DNA from: Syngnathus acus
Taxonomy: Eukaryota > Chordata > Actinopteri > Syngnathiformes > Syngnathidae
Direction of reading: 5' to 3'
Assembly: GCF_901709675.1 (NCBI RefSeq)
Contig: NC_051093.1
Location: 6,841,053-6,905,052 of the forward strand
Length of the DNA stretch: 64,000 nucleotides
Below, piece by piece: positions 1 through 11,066 of this stretch (position 1 is its first letter; the number at the start of each line of letters is the position of its first letter). The notes under the pieces are model-generated. The model was not told the origin of the DNA. It worked only from the letters and a program-made list of their open reading frames with translations, and searched no databases. A program made the translations under genes and the position numbers.

Positions 1-290
1 GCGCTCATCCAGCGCCGTTTGAAGGGGTAGAAATAGGCGGTGAAGTAGGCGCCGACGTCCGCGCTGTCCGTTGCTCTGTACGCCCGGCAACCGACGCAGT
101 CCGTCAAGTTGAAGACCACCTTAGTCCGGTCGGGCGATGAGGAGATCCTCTGGATGGTCAGAGCGCTCTCCGTCAGGCTGACAGAGAAGCGGACCTTGTC
201 GTCGAGGGTGTCTGTAAACTCCCCGTAAAGCATGCCCACGAAGCCGTTCCGCTGACGGGGTGGCTCCGCTCCAGGGGCGTCCTTCTCCAT
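1..290 (-). CDS. sphk1: sphingosine kinase (SPHK1 by synteny), N-terminal exon, partial
   Basis: Reading leftwards from an ATG at 288-290 there is an open frame of 96 codons that runs off the window. It starts MEKDAPGAEPPRQ and continues with GMLYGEF, ALTIQR, DCVGCRAYRA and GAYFTAYFYPFKRRW. This pattern matches the N-terminal region ahead of the lipid kinase domain of vertebrate sphingosine kinases (SPHK2 has LLHGEF, ALHIQRL, VSGCCTLRS and AAYFCIYTYP). These enzymes phosphorylate sphingosine to sphingosine-1-phosphate in the cytosol and at membranes. The kinase domain itself is outside the window. SPHK1 rather than SPHK2 is inferred because PRPSAP1, CYGB and PRCD are nearby, as around human SPHK1. 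Fish SPHK1 carrying an SPHK2-like leader would be needed for this. The family call is fairly safe; the paralogue is less so. Confidence 0.72.
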   Translation of the reverse strand, partial: MEKDAPGAEPPRQRNGFVGMLYGEFTDTLDDKVRFSVSLTESALTIQRISSSPDRTKVVFNLTDCVGCRAYRATDSADVGAYFTAYFYPFKRRWMS

Positions 291-738
291 CCCGGCCAGG
301 CCAGCGCGAGGATGGCGGTGCGGTACCGACTCAAGTGGAGTTGTGCTGCGGGACGCTCCGTGCGCCAGGGCACTATTCCTGGTTCAGCGTCTCTTCCTAG
401 TGGCCAAAAGTGGGAGTGCAGCCAGGACATTTTCTAATAAATCTCACTTAGTATTATTTTTGTTTCGTATACATTTGAGAAATTATAACGATCGTCACTC
501 ACCTGGAAATTTTTTTATATCCAAAATCAGAGAGTTATAGAAATAAATTCCGTCCACAAGGAAAATATTGTTTATTGTTGAAGACGCAGAGCCTGTAAAT
601 TAACTACCTCTAAGACGGTGTTGATAAAACTCTGTATTAAAAATAACTTACATTTGACTGAGAGGTACTGTAGTAAATCTAAATATCTATTTCATAATCG
701 CACTTTATGGCCACGCCTATTCTTTGTCACGTTGGTTG
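291..738. other. divergent intergenic spacer between sphk1 and the snoRNA host gene
   Basis: About 450 bp separate the start codon of the leftward sphingosine kinase from the promoter of the rightward non-coding host gene. The part near the kinase is GC-rich and the rest is AT-rich. It probably holds the kinase 5'UTR and both promoters. I see no further coding sequence; small open frames here carry no recognisable domain. Confidence 0.5.
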
Positions 739-789
739 TGACGTCAACAACAAATAAAAGCGGATTCCGCAAGACTTCCTGTCTCTTTT
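739..789 (+). promoter_or_regulatory. CRE + TATA-like box + 5'TOP start of the snoRNA host gene
   Basis: A perfect palindromic CRE (TGACGTCA) lies at 739-746. A TATA-like AAATAAAAG lies at 752-760. About 25-30 nt further on is a pyrimidine tract (CTCTTTT at 783-789) of the type that begins 5'TOP transcripts such as snoRNA host genes. The start site near 783 is inferred from this spacing. Confidence 0.55.
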
Positions 790-1082
790 AGCTTGTCGGT
801 GTATCCGTGCAAGATGGAAGCTCCCTACCAGGCTAACGTGCAAGATCTTTTAATGCATCCCTGCTCAAATATTAAGTTAGTAAATGCAGACGTTCCTCCT
901 TGAACTCAGAGGTAGTTTTTAAGAGTACTTAGATGGAGAATCTAGCGACTTTACAATCATGCTAGGCTAGCTCGTTAGCTTCCATGGAACCAGCACGTGG
1001 TGCAGAGCATGCTCGTAGAAGTGAATAATCGTGGGTAAGTTGTCATAATCGGTTTAATGCACACTTTTAAAATGTAATTTTG

Positions 1083-1136
1083 AAGTTTGATTATCCCTGT
1101 CTGTAAATGCCGTGTGGAGATAAATGGTACCTGATT
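1083..1136 (+). ncRNA. box C/D snoRNA, diverged SNORD1-like copy (host intron 1)
   Basis: The segment contains TTATCCCTGT at 1091-1100, the same rRNA-complementary core as the clear SNORD1 copy in intron 3, followed by a degenerate D' (CTGT, 1101-1104) and a D box CTGA at 1131-1134 preceded by ATGGTAC. Its C box position reads GTTTGAT instead of RTGATGA. The two copies align over the guide, the middle and the D-box side. It may be a decaying paralogue or still functional. Confidence 0.5.
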
Positions 1137-1284
1137 AGCAGTAGTTAGTGGCCTGTAGAAACACGTTGCTGATGATCTTCTTGTTTCAGGTCAATTGTGC
1201 GCCGCTTGGTTTCCAATGCTAAAACAAGAGGACCTTGCAAAGGTTTGTATTACACTGTTCTATTAAACTTCTATTGTAATACGG

Positions 1285-1357
1285 TTTCAGTGATGATAAA
1301 TGCTGCATAGGAAGTGCCGTCTGATGCGATAACTGACGATCGCAATCATCTGAGAAA
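1285..1357 (+). ncRNA. box C/D snoRNA candidate, target unassigned (host intron 2)
   Basis: C box GTGATGA lies at 1290-1296 and a terminal D box CTGA at 1350-1353. CTGA also occurs at 1321-1324 and 1333-1336 as possible D' boxes. The flanks TTTC (1285-1288) and GAAA (1354-1357) can form the closing stem. It ends about 70 nt before the acceptor of intron 2. I could not match the guides to a known rRNA or snRNA site from memory. Confidence 0.6.
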
Positions 1358-1510
1358 TGCCCTCAGATTTATTCTTTGCATGGAAGATGATCACAAAATA
1401 CTGACCATAGCATTTTATTTATTAGGTGCAGTAAGTTAGCTGCCATCAGGAACATGAGTTCTCCGTGGGAAAGGAATTTGAACGGTATGTATTGGAGTTT
1501 TGCAGATTAA

Positions 1511-1574
1511 AGCCTGTGATGAAAAAAGTTATCCCTGTCTGAACTTAAATGTTGAGTCATGGTAACCTGAGGCT
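1511..1574 (+). ncRNA. snord1: SNORD1 box C/D snoRNA (host intron 3)
   Basis: This copy is complete. The closing stem is AGCC (1511-1514) with GGCT (1571-1574), the C box GTGATGA is at 1516-1522, D' CTGA at 1539-1542 and the D box CTGA at 1567-1570. The 12 nt before D' (AGTTATCCCTGT, 1527-1538) are complementary to the ACAGGGATAACT segment of 28S rRNA. By the box+5 rule they point at the second G of GGG, which fits the known SNORD1 target (28S G4362 in human numbering, from memory). It ends 76 nt before the intron 3' splice site. Confidence 0.8.
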
Positions 1575-1718
1575 TAATCACAATCACGATTTTACTTGTT
1601 CATCATAAGTTGCCTCCAGTGTATGATTGTCTTATTTTGTATCTTTTTAGGTGACATTTCTGCATTGGAGTGAATAAGCTGAAGAAAATCAGTCAAGGGA
1701 AAACATAATTCTATTTGA

Positions 1719-1724
1719 TTTATT
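1719..1724 (-). terminator. FBF1 poly(A) signal candidate
   Basis: AATAAA on the minus strand, about 40 nt past the FBF1 stop codon. It lies inside the last exon of the opposite-strand snoRNA host gene. Confidence 0.5.
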
Positions 1725-1763
1725 TGTAAATCTATAAAAATACAAATGTCAAGCAATCCTGAA

Positions 1764-4700
1764 TTATAATGCTGTAGCCCACTGTGACTTCAGTTTGTTT
1801 GACTTTTTCTTCAAGTTTTCAAGGAAGATTTGCTGCTCTTGGAGGTAGTCATGCTCCTGTATGCATGAGTAATTTACTTTAGTAGAAATCCATTCAATGA
1901 TTGAAGAAAAAATGTGCTCCTGCATGTGTATGTTAATCCTTCACTGTGTGAGTTTCAATAAAGGTTACAACACTTTGTCATGCTCTCCAAGATGCTGATT
2001 GATTCCAATATGATAGGCAATAGTCCCTATATACACACAATCTATACATTTGGAATATACACAAATTATATTAAACAATTACTGCTTACCTTTCGTGCAT
2101 TGTACTTCCATATGGCCAAACTTGCCTGGAGTGCCACAGATTGAGAATTGGGTACAATCTGATTGGTAGTTAAAGTTAACTTTGACTCCGGCACTGCAGA
2201 ACCCAGATCTATGAATAAATATGCAAATCGGGGTTAGTTTTTTGATCAATTCAAAATTTGTGAAACCTAGGTTAATCTCCAAATAGATGACCTGGTAGAG
2301 TGGGAGTAGTTTGTGTCAAAGAGCCACTCGGAGGGTCTAGTTTAGACTTCTCCGTTGTTTCCTGAGGGTTGATCCTTATTCGCTCCTACATTTAAAAGAA
2401 CAGGTATATTATGACTGCCCATAATTGTATTTTGATAAATATGAAATACCTGAAGAGCACGTTGTTCGAGCTGCCTCAGTCTCTCAATCTGGGAATGAAT
2501 GGTTCTCAGCCTTGCCTGGTGTTCAGACTCCACACGTTTGGCTTCCCGCAATGCTTGCTCTCCTTCTTCATACTTTTCTGCTGCCAGCTGCACACGCGTC
2601 CAGTAACAGTTATGGAAAACAGCTTCACGACTTCACAAATATTAGCCACAAGAGTCAAATTGAGCAAATGTCGATTCACCTTGCTGAAGGCATCAACTTC
2701 CTGCGCTCGGATTTTGAGCCTAAGGGCCGTGGTGCTTATCCTCTCCTTTTCTTGCTCTAGTTCTCCTTTCAGTTTTTCCAGAACCTCTCTCTCCTGTGCC
2801 ACAGCCGTCTCTTTTAGTTTCAGCTCTCCGCCGCGAAGCTTCAAATCAGCTTGTTCCTATTACAACAATACAAAGTTTTATGTATTTGGGATTTGTAACC
2901 GAGCAGATTTGCTGAACTCACCTGCGCAAGACTCAGAATGGAGCCCTCTCTTCTCTCCAGTAAAGTGCTGACGTCCTGTTCGGCCTTTTCTCGACGCTGC
3001 TTTTCCTGAGCATGAAAGACGTTCCACTCGGCTGCCAGCTTTCTTCTCTCCTCTGCGCAATGCTGCATCACTGCCTTCTGCTCCTCCAATAACGCACGCT
3101 AAAGTGTAACGACAACAGAAGAGTCATAAAGGGAATACGATTTTTGTGGTGACTCGGCCTGATTTAAGCCTTACCTTAGCTCTTTCCAGCTCTTCTCTCT
3201 CCATGGTCATCTGCATGGTCAGGGCACGTCGTTCTTCTTCCAGGTTTTTCAAGGAGGACTCTACCTTGGCTTGCTCTCCTGTCATCTTCCAGCGATCCTG
3301 AAACATGCATGGTATTAATAAATTATTTTTGAAATTACAACAAAGTCACGCTCTATCGTGGGTTTGACTTGTTTTGGTAAAAAAACACAAGCGAATGTTC
3401 TTAACATGAAAGTCGTAACCTTCTCAATTTGTCTCTGTTGTTCATTAATCTGAGTGTCCATCCTCGAGATGATTTCCTTCAGGTAAGCTTTTTCCTCCGC
3501 CATTATTTTCTCTTGCTGAGCCAAACGATCCTGCATGACTGAGCGAAACATTGGAGGATCAATCGACCTTGTCCACTCGTGAACGTCGATCGGTGTGGGT
3601 GGGCGGCACACACTTCGGAGCTGCTCGTCTCTGTGCCGCGCCCCCTTCTCCAAACCATGGGTTGTGTGTTCATGCCTGCTCTCGACCAAACTGGAGAGAT
3701 CTCCAAGCCGAAAAGAAAACTGTTCCATCTTCTCTATTACGAGCGTTAGAGACCTGGACCAAAAAAAAAAAAGGCATACAGTATTCTTAAAATCCTGACC
3801 ACCTAATCAGAGTATTTTACGCACTCTTTAATGTTCACACACTTGTTGAGAAATAATCTACAAGCACAAAGTCATGCTAAATAAATGTTAGACCTGGTCT
3901 CAGATGTTGCACTTGTTACTGCGTCAACCTCTTCTTCTTTCAGCCTTTTCAGTCTATGAATATGGTCTTCGTGGTCTTTCTTCATCTCTGTGATGGATTT
4001 TCTGAAAAGAATGAAAGGTAGGTGGGAACCTGTGAAAAGTGTTTCTACAATGCCGAATAAACCTTTTATTATCTTCTTATTTTCACTAATTGAAGCAAAC
4101 AAGATCAAGTAGATAAAAAAAAGAAGTCATTTTTAGTTTTTTGTTTCTTTTTAAAAACCCAGAAAAAAATCTACAGCACAAGAAGTCGACCTTTGCAAAT
4201 CCCGGAGTCTCTCTATGTCACGATCTTGGTCTTGCTGGAACTGGGCCAGTTTTCTTTGGTAGTGAGCCTGCAGCTCTGAGCGCTCCTTCTCAGCCGTTTG
4301 AGTTAGCGCAGCCAAGCGTTCGAGGAGATCTTCGCTCTCCTGCCGCATCCGCATCTCCCTCTGAATTGCAGATTCCTCGAGAAGCTTGACGCGAGTCCTG
4401 CGAGCGGCGCATAAGATGGTTCGAGTATGACTCACATTTTTTAAACACATGGTGGGGAGGGCAAACAGTACAAATGTAATCTTGGAATCAATACTTGTGT
4501 GCGTTTTCCATGAGTTCCATGTCCTGTTTATGTCGCTGCTGGATACTTTCTAGCAACATCTGGCTGTGGTCTCGCTCTAGTTGCAACGTCTTCGCCTGGA
4601 CAAAAAACAGATGGAGCTCTCAGTTTCCGTAACCATTCCAAATCTAAGCATCTTCTCCATCCATAGCGTTCAAATACCTGTGCCTCCAGCTGTATGACGC

Positions 4701-7700
4701 GTGCTTGTAAATCCTCTCCATCACCATGATTGTGCTGGTCGACTTTTTGCACGGCCCCAGCATCCAAAACACCCCGAAGCCCCAATAACTGTGACTGCAT
4801 CATCTTTCAGCCAGAAGTAATCATGTGATGATGACAAAATGAAATTTGCAAAGTGAATAGAATTGAAATGAATCCGGAAACTGGGCTCACCTGTTGTTGT
4901 AGTAAGAGTTGCTGCAGGCTGTCAGCTGAAAATGGCACCTGCTCAAAAGGGCAAGGAATTAAAATAAGTCAATCTACATCGAAATGATGATTAAAAAAAA
5001 ATACCTGTTGCTGGACAGCAGCTGATGAGTTTGTCTTAAGGTCTGGCTGCGGGAGCACTGAAAATAAAAGCATCCATGGGAATGATGATATACTCTAATA
5101 CGAGAAATAGGACTTAAAAATTGCAAATTTAAATGTGATCAAATCTGCAAAAAAATACTATATTTGTATTTCTTTTTTACAAATATAATGTACAGGTCAA
5201 ATAATGCCGTCATGTAAGAAAAAAACAAGAATACGGTACCTTCCTTGGCCTTCTCTTCTTTTTCAGGGGCATGTTGTGCAGCAAGGCTTGGTTGTCCAAG
5301 TGAAGAGTTGAAAGGAATTCTACAATATAAAAAAATATATATTCCATGTCATGTTATTCTTTTAATTCTTCAGCCAAAACTTACCCAGCATCCATGGAGG
5401 ATGACGATTGTTTCCCAGGGGTGTTATTTCTGCCTCTCCGGCCTTGTGAGGTGGCTTCCTTACTGAAAACCAGATGAACAAATTCCATATTGAAAAATAA
5501 AACCTTTTGAAAAACTGCGTAATCTTATTTCCATTACCTAACAAGTGACTCCAGATCCACTTCTTCTCCAAGGCCTAAATTTTGCTCCTGAGTTAAGATT
5601 TTGGCATCAAAGTTTGATCCCGAGAAAGACTTCTTCCTGCTCAGAGCTCCTACTAACCAGTCATCATCTTCCCCCACTTTTTTGATCACCTCGGGCTTTC
5701 CTGCTTTGCTGTCAGCCAAAACTGAGGCATTCACTTCCATTTTTGGATTCTGCTCTCCAGACAGTGAGCGCTTTCTCTCCAATAAAGGAGGAGAAGGAGA
5801 TTTTGGAGATTCTATGGAGGTCTTCTTCTCTTTAACATTGTCTTCATCGTTTGCACTGAGACAGAGCCAGTCAGCTGGGTTGCGGGCTCGAGTGGAGGTT
5901 GGGGGAATGGGGGGCTTTTTTTCCGGGGAAGAAGCACTGACGTCCTCCGTGGGGAATCTTTTTTTTTAAAGCAAAATGAGAAAATTATTGATCAAATTCT
6001 CACATATCAAATCAATTTCATCACGCACCTGATAGACTGCCGACGGGACTGTGGCCCTGAAGCGTTGTCTCCCACTGTGGGCTGATATGACCCAAATGTG
6101 AGGTCATCATCTAAAAGGACCTCTGAGAAATAGACATAAAGCTCCAAAATTATTTTTAAACACTACACGCATTTTTAAACACTACAGCGACATCTTACCT
6201 TTGTAGTTTTTCTCCCGAGATGAAGACTGGTCCTTCTTCCCGCCTGGTGGTGGCCATTCTGGACGTTGGGAATTACAGTTCTCTAAAATCTCGTCGAGTC
6301 TGGTGCGAGCTCTCTGTGGTTGGTCACTACGGTGGTGAGATGACATATGTAAAAAGATTCAGGCCATAAATACGTAAGATGAAAAAAAATAAAGACTCAG
6401 ACTTACCTTTCCCTGTTGGTAAAAAGCACATTTTCTTTTTTCTTGGGAATTTCATAATCCAGGCCAAGTTCGTCAATTAAATCATCTTTCTCATCATCAA
6501 ACACGAGTTCATTTAGTTTCTTTGCTGCACTGGCTTATTAAAACACATAAAAGGTGAGAGGGATTTAGCCTGTGAGGTTTGTATTAAAACATGAAAAATA
6601 GGACATCCCGTAAAATAAGATTTACTTGTTTCTCTTTTTTGGCCGAGAGATGCAGAATGTGAAGGTGTCGATTTTTCAGGTTTGGTTGGCAGTGAATTGG
6701 ATTTGGATGGCGTCTTTTTTTTGGTTTGCGGTAAACTATCCAACAGGTCATCCATATCATCCTGGTCATCGAGGTCTGCAGAAAAGAAATTGATTGAAAT
6801 AAAAGTGAAAATAAAAACAAATATAATTATTATTATTTTTTTTAAATCTATAAATCGATATTTAATTGTATTGAATATTAATTGAGTTTTATTTATGTAC
6901 ATGTTTATTTTTCTGTTTTTGTATTTGTTTGCTTTTATTTTGTATGATACATTTTTTGTCATCTTTTATTTCTGTATATTTTTGTTTTAATTTGTATTTA
7001 TACATTTTTCATTTTGGCAGTTTTGGACCTGAAATGCAGAAGTTTCGAATGACAAATGGCAGACTCACCAAGGAAGCTGAACTTTTTGTTACGCGCTGAA
7101 GATGCGTCTATCTTCTTCCCTCCTGTGGAAATTTCATCTAGGTGAAGTGGGGAAGAGAAAAACTAACTTTGCTCTCAGGAAAACATCTAAACCAATTTTT
7201 TAAATGAGTAAAGCGTTTTATAATAATAAGGTCACTGCTATATTACCTGCTTCCCTTGGTTTCATATCACTCGCTAGTATATCTGGTTCTGGCAAGGACT
7301 CTTTATTATCAGATCGTTTTTTTGTTTCTGCAGAAGTTGAATGAGAAGTTTTCTTTGATGCAGCATTCATATCTGGGCCCTGTACAACAGTAAAATTAAA
7401 AACAGACATAAACATTTAAAACATTTTTGTATTTTATTGTTCTTTAATTATTTTTTATCTATTAAAACACCCTTTAACAAACCTCAATGTTGTCTTCATC
7501 CAAATTTACATCGTCTAGAATACTGAAGATGTTTTCAATGTCAGATGTGCTGGAAAAAAAGGATTCATACATAAAATATAGTATTTTTTCTCATTTATTA
7601 AATGCAATTACTCAAAAATACCTATTTCGTAATCCACCACGTCCTGACTTTCTTCTTGGTGGGAGTTCTGATGAGTACATTTTATTAAATATTAATTAAT

Positions 7701-8061
7701 TTATTATTTTTTTGTTTCATTTATTCCACAGAACAGCAATCACTTACTGCCACCATCAAATGAGCTTTCGAGGATATCTCCATCACCAAATGAGCCTTGG
7801 GTGAGCCATGAAAATGGAAATTTTCATTATTTATTTTTTTACATGTATCTGTGTATTACTTTTTGAGCTGTTCATTAAGTACTGTACAGTATTGTAAGCG
7901 TGTATCGATGACATACAAAACTTACTTTTAGTTGGTTTCCCTTTTGGATTTGTGGCCTGAAAATAGCATCCCGATCGGGAAAAAAAAATAATGATTCAAT
8001 TAAATAACTCACGAAGACTGCAGTCAATCAAGATACTCACCATTGTTGGTTTGTTTACCAT
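1764..8061 (-). CDS. fbf1: Fas-binding factor 1, ciliary distal-appendage protein, 28 coding exons
   Basis: FBF1 sits on distal appendages of the mother centriole and helps gate intraflagellar transport into cilia. Coding exons, 5' to 3': 8041-8061, 7926-7956, 7748-7795, 7622-7667, 7483-7549, 7247-7379, 7069-7137, 6626-6775, 6407-6524, 6199-6326, 6029-6122, 5538-5957, 5385-5462, 5240-5319, 5005-5057, 4891-4938, 4678-4803, 4495-4595, 4191-4397, 3894-4001, 3420-3753, 3175-3297, 2922-3098, 2680-2856, 2450-2587, 2292-2385, 2090-2208, 1764-1856. They sum to 3381 nt (1126 aa; human about 1133) with matching phases. The N-terminal half is acidic and low-complexity (DDLTFGSYQPTV, DDDWLVGALSRKKS). From about residue 512 it is coiled coil, including KKDHEDHIHRLKRLKEEEVD and EKYEEGEQALREA, both close to human. 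The C-terminus EHDYLQEQQIFLENLKKK matches the human end. Several donors are weak (GTCATC, GTCGAC, GTCTAA) but are supported by phase and homology. Confidence 0.93.
1957..1962 (+). terminator. snoRNA host gene poly(A) signal
   Basis: AATAAA followed by a T/G-containing stretch. It closes the last exon, which starts at 1651. Confidence 0.6.
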
Positions 8062-9535
8062 TACAGTAGCAGTTAGCTAGCTACTTTAGCATCAATTTGA
8101 TGAGGCATCTCGTCTCCAATGGTGATTTTAAAAAACTCCTGCTACCGCTCGTGCTTCACCATTTTCAATAGAATAGTTAATTTAAACGTTCACACGCTTC
8201 TAGCGGATTAGTAGCTTGGGCACACAAGCTCCAAGATTTGAACCGAGGAAGGAGGAACGTTTCCTGTTTACCTGCCCACTTGCATTGTGGGAAATGTTGT
8301 TTTCAGCGAACCCCGTTATGACACCGGTGCTGTGCTTATGTTTCCTGTAAATTTGCAGTAAAACAACGTACTTTTTTTTTTATTATTCTTATTCTTTTTT
8401 ATTCTTATTTTATTCTTATTCTTCATATTATATATATATTTTACAATTAAATCATCTTGCTTTTTTTTTTTTTAATTCAAAGTTAATTATTGCATACGTG
8501 TACAACTCATGAATAAACATTTGTGTGCGCGTTTTATGGCATGGTATTAGCAAAATTTGTGTTTTTATTTTCATTCAATCTTTCCAACCACTTCAGACAT
8601 TACTGCGCTTGTCATTGCAACCGAGTAAATGCCACATAATACTCAATTCCACCACCAGGTGGCATCGGAATTTACAAAATAAATTGGGGAAAAAAACGTT
8701 CAACTATTAGAATAATTCACATTTTGTCTATATTTAATTCAGTGCCTTAAGTTGCACCTTGATCAGCAAAATGATAACCGAGAAATAACTTGAGAAATGT
8801 GAGCGTTGCTTTTTATCTTGCAAGTCTTTTCTTTTTGTTTACATAGGCCTACTTGCCCAATTTCTAACTAGCTGGACTTTTAGTGTGACTTCAGAATGCT
8901 GCAAGTAACCCACGTTAAATGCAACTACATAAAAACATCTTAAATTGCTTCAGTGTGGTGTGATGCAAGAAGTGAGTTCAGTTCCAGTTCAGCAATAAAT
9001 ATCATTACAGCAATTAAAAACATCTGAATAAATGTGTCATTTATCATGAAAATGATTTACTACATACTCCTTGGACTTTGGGGGTACATCTGATGCCTAC
9101 ATGCAAAGCCCTCTCCATAATGCCCCCTGATAGCCCAAAATGGACAGAACTAATCCCATCCTTTGTACTGAAATATAAAGTATGTTTAGTGCAGTATTTT
9201 CAAAGGTTTTAATTGACTCCTAGAGATAACATGTCTTAACATTTTAATTCACCACAGCAGGTTACAGGATGATTTACTATTACTTGCTGACACTTGCCCT
9301 GTGTTTGTACTTTTTTTTCCTTTCACTCAGCATCAAACAAGTAGATTATGTTATAAAACCAGTATACAGATGTGTGTGCTTTTTTTAAGCAAAGGGGACA
9401 GTCAGCTTAAAAAAAAAAAGAAAAATAGGAAAACAGAATTTGACCATTTCAGACTTCAGGTCACATAAGAGACATTCTTTGGAATTAGTAAAAAAGACCA
9501 CCATTCTATTAATTTAATAATTTATTAATTTATTA

Positions 9536-9917
9536 GCGGCTCGGTGGCGCACTGGGTAGCACGTCCGCCTCACAGTTAGGAGGGTGCGGGTTCGATTCCA
9601 CCTCTGGCCCTCCCTGTGTGGAGTTTGCATGTTCTCCCCGGGCCCGCGTGGGTTTTCACCGGGCACTCCGGTTTCCTCCCACATCCCAAAAACATGCTTG
9701 GTAGGCCGATTGAAGACTCCAAATTGTCCCTAGGTGTGAGTGCGAGTGCAAATGGTTGTTTGTCTCTGTGTGCCCTGCGATCGGCTGGCAACCGGTTCAG
9801 GGTGTCCCCTGCCTGATGACGGCTGGGATAGGCTCCAGCACTCCCGCGACCCCCGTGGGGACTAAGCGGTTCAGAAAATGGATGGATATTTATTTATTTA
9901 TTTATTTATTTATTTAT
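9536..9917 (+). mobile_element. tRNA-derived SINE, near full length
   Basis: The head is tRNA-like: an A-box region (TGGCGCACTGGGTAGCACG) and a B box (GGTTCGATTCC). A body follows with TGGAGTTTGCATGTTCTCC and TCCGGTTTCCTCCCACAT, then a 3' part TGGGATAGGCTCCAGCACTC, ending in a (TTTA)n tail at about 9888-9917. This layout is a common teleost SINE. It is flanked on both sides by ATTTA-rich DNA, so target-site repeats cannot be separated from the tail. Confidence 0.85.
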
Positions 9918-10289
9918 ATATTCCAAGGAGGCACATTACTAGTTTCCGATGGCTCTCTGCCAGAAACTCTTTAACGCAAAGCTAACTCAAACAACAATAA
10001 AGGGTCATAGTGCAAATCTAACCAGCTTAAACTGGCATGAAAACATGAGAATGTTATCTTGAAACTGGAATTCAGCCCAAATTCCCTTTGCCTCAGTTCC
10101 CTGTCCCAGAACAGAGAGCATGTGCAGGACAGACCAGAATGCTCAATCCTTCCGCCCCCCCGACCAACTTTGTTGTTTCTTCACTCCAGGTTGAAAACTT
10201 GGCATGAGCTTCCATGTGCAGACCTGTACGTATCAGTAATGGGAGAAAATGAGAAGACGTGTAAGGGATTATTTCACTTATCCACACAA

Positions 10290-10365
10290 GGCATGCTGGA
10301 GCCCATCCCAGCAGTCTTTGGGCATGATGTAGGGCACACCTTGAATTGATCGCCAGCCAATCGCA
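10290..10365 (+). repeat. 3' remnant of a SINE/LINE-type repeat
   Basis: Contains GCTGGAGCCCATCCCAGC followed by a diverged GGGCACACCTTGAATTGATCGCCAGCCAATCGC, the familiar 3' part shared by many fish short interspersed repeats. No head is present. Confidence 0.6.
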
Positions 10366-11066
10366 AATTATTGACATTTTTGTGACACACCACCCACGTT
10401 ACATAAAAAAAATGCCGCCCTGTGTCACCCGTGCCAAAAACCGCTCCTGGATATTAGCCACTCATTAGCATGGAGAACAGGAAGGCCAGGCTACAAAATA
10501 TTATCTGCCCATTTGACGAATGTTGCAAGCAAAGTGACCCTTCATCATGCAGAAAAATAAAAACCCCAAATACACTGCCAAAACAACAAAGTAGTTAATC
10601 AAGAAATGGAATTCATCGACTCTTGTGTGGTGGTATGTAATGAAGTGATTGAGTAAGTACTTATATTGAGTAATAAGGTTGAAACAAGATATGTTTTAGG
10701 ATCAGTATCATGAGTAAAAACCAAACAGCCTCCTCACGATAGTCACACACTGCCGCCGATGACTTATGACTCATGAGTTATCGCAGGTCAGATACATGCC
10801 AAGTAGATCTCAGAGATATAAAGTTGGTTCAAGGTCAGGGTGGTTCCACTCTTTGAAAAAACACAACTGCGTGTAGACAAGTCATTTGGGTAGATGGAAT
10901 TTGACCCCGGATTGATGTTTTGAATTCTTTCATGGATGGCATGCTAGTTTTTCATGGGATAACTATAGTGTGGGACAGATGTCCACCACACTGCAACCAT
11001 GATTGGCCACATAATAAATCGTAACAGCGCAAAATATCAACGGAAAAGTTGAAAAAAATTCTAATT

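Larger units (their letters stand above)
783..1980 (+). ncRNA. snhg16: snoRNA host gene, SNHG16-like, about four exons
   Basis: This is a short multi-exon gene without a convincing protein. Exons read as about 783-1034, 1190-1242, 1426-1484 and 1651-about 1980. Donors are GTAAGT, GTTTGT and GTATGT; acceptors are TTTCAG, ATTAG and TTTTTAG. AATAAA at 1957-1962 is the poly(A) signal. Each of the three introns contains a box C/D snoRNA candidate, two with the SNORD1 guide, ending about 55-76 nt before the intron 3' end, the usual place for vertebrate intronic snoRNAs. Human SNORD1A/B/C are hosted by SNHG16 in 17q25.1 next to the other genes found here, so orthology is likely. A 29-codon ORF starting MEAPYQANVQD at 814 is the longest in exon 1; I see no sign that it matters. 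Exon 1 boundaries are the least certain part. Confidence 0.75.

Noticed and set aside
173-430. Minus-strand 85-codon frame overlapping the sphingosine kinase exon
   Set aside because: It is in another frame; the kinase frame (1-290) matches the family and this one has no domain.
2079-2282. Minus-strand frame MEINLGFTNFEL...
   Set aside because: It overlaps the FBF1 exon at 2090-2208 in the wrong phase and runs through both splice sites.
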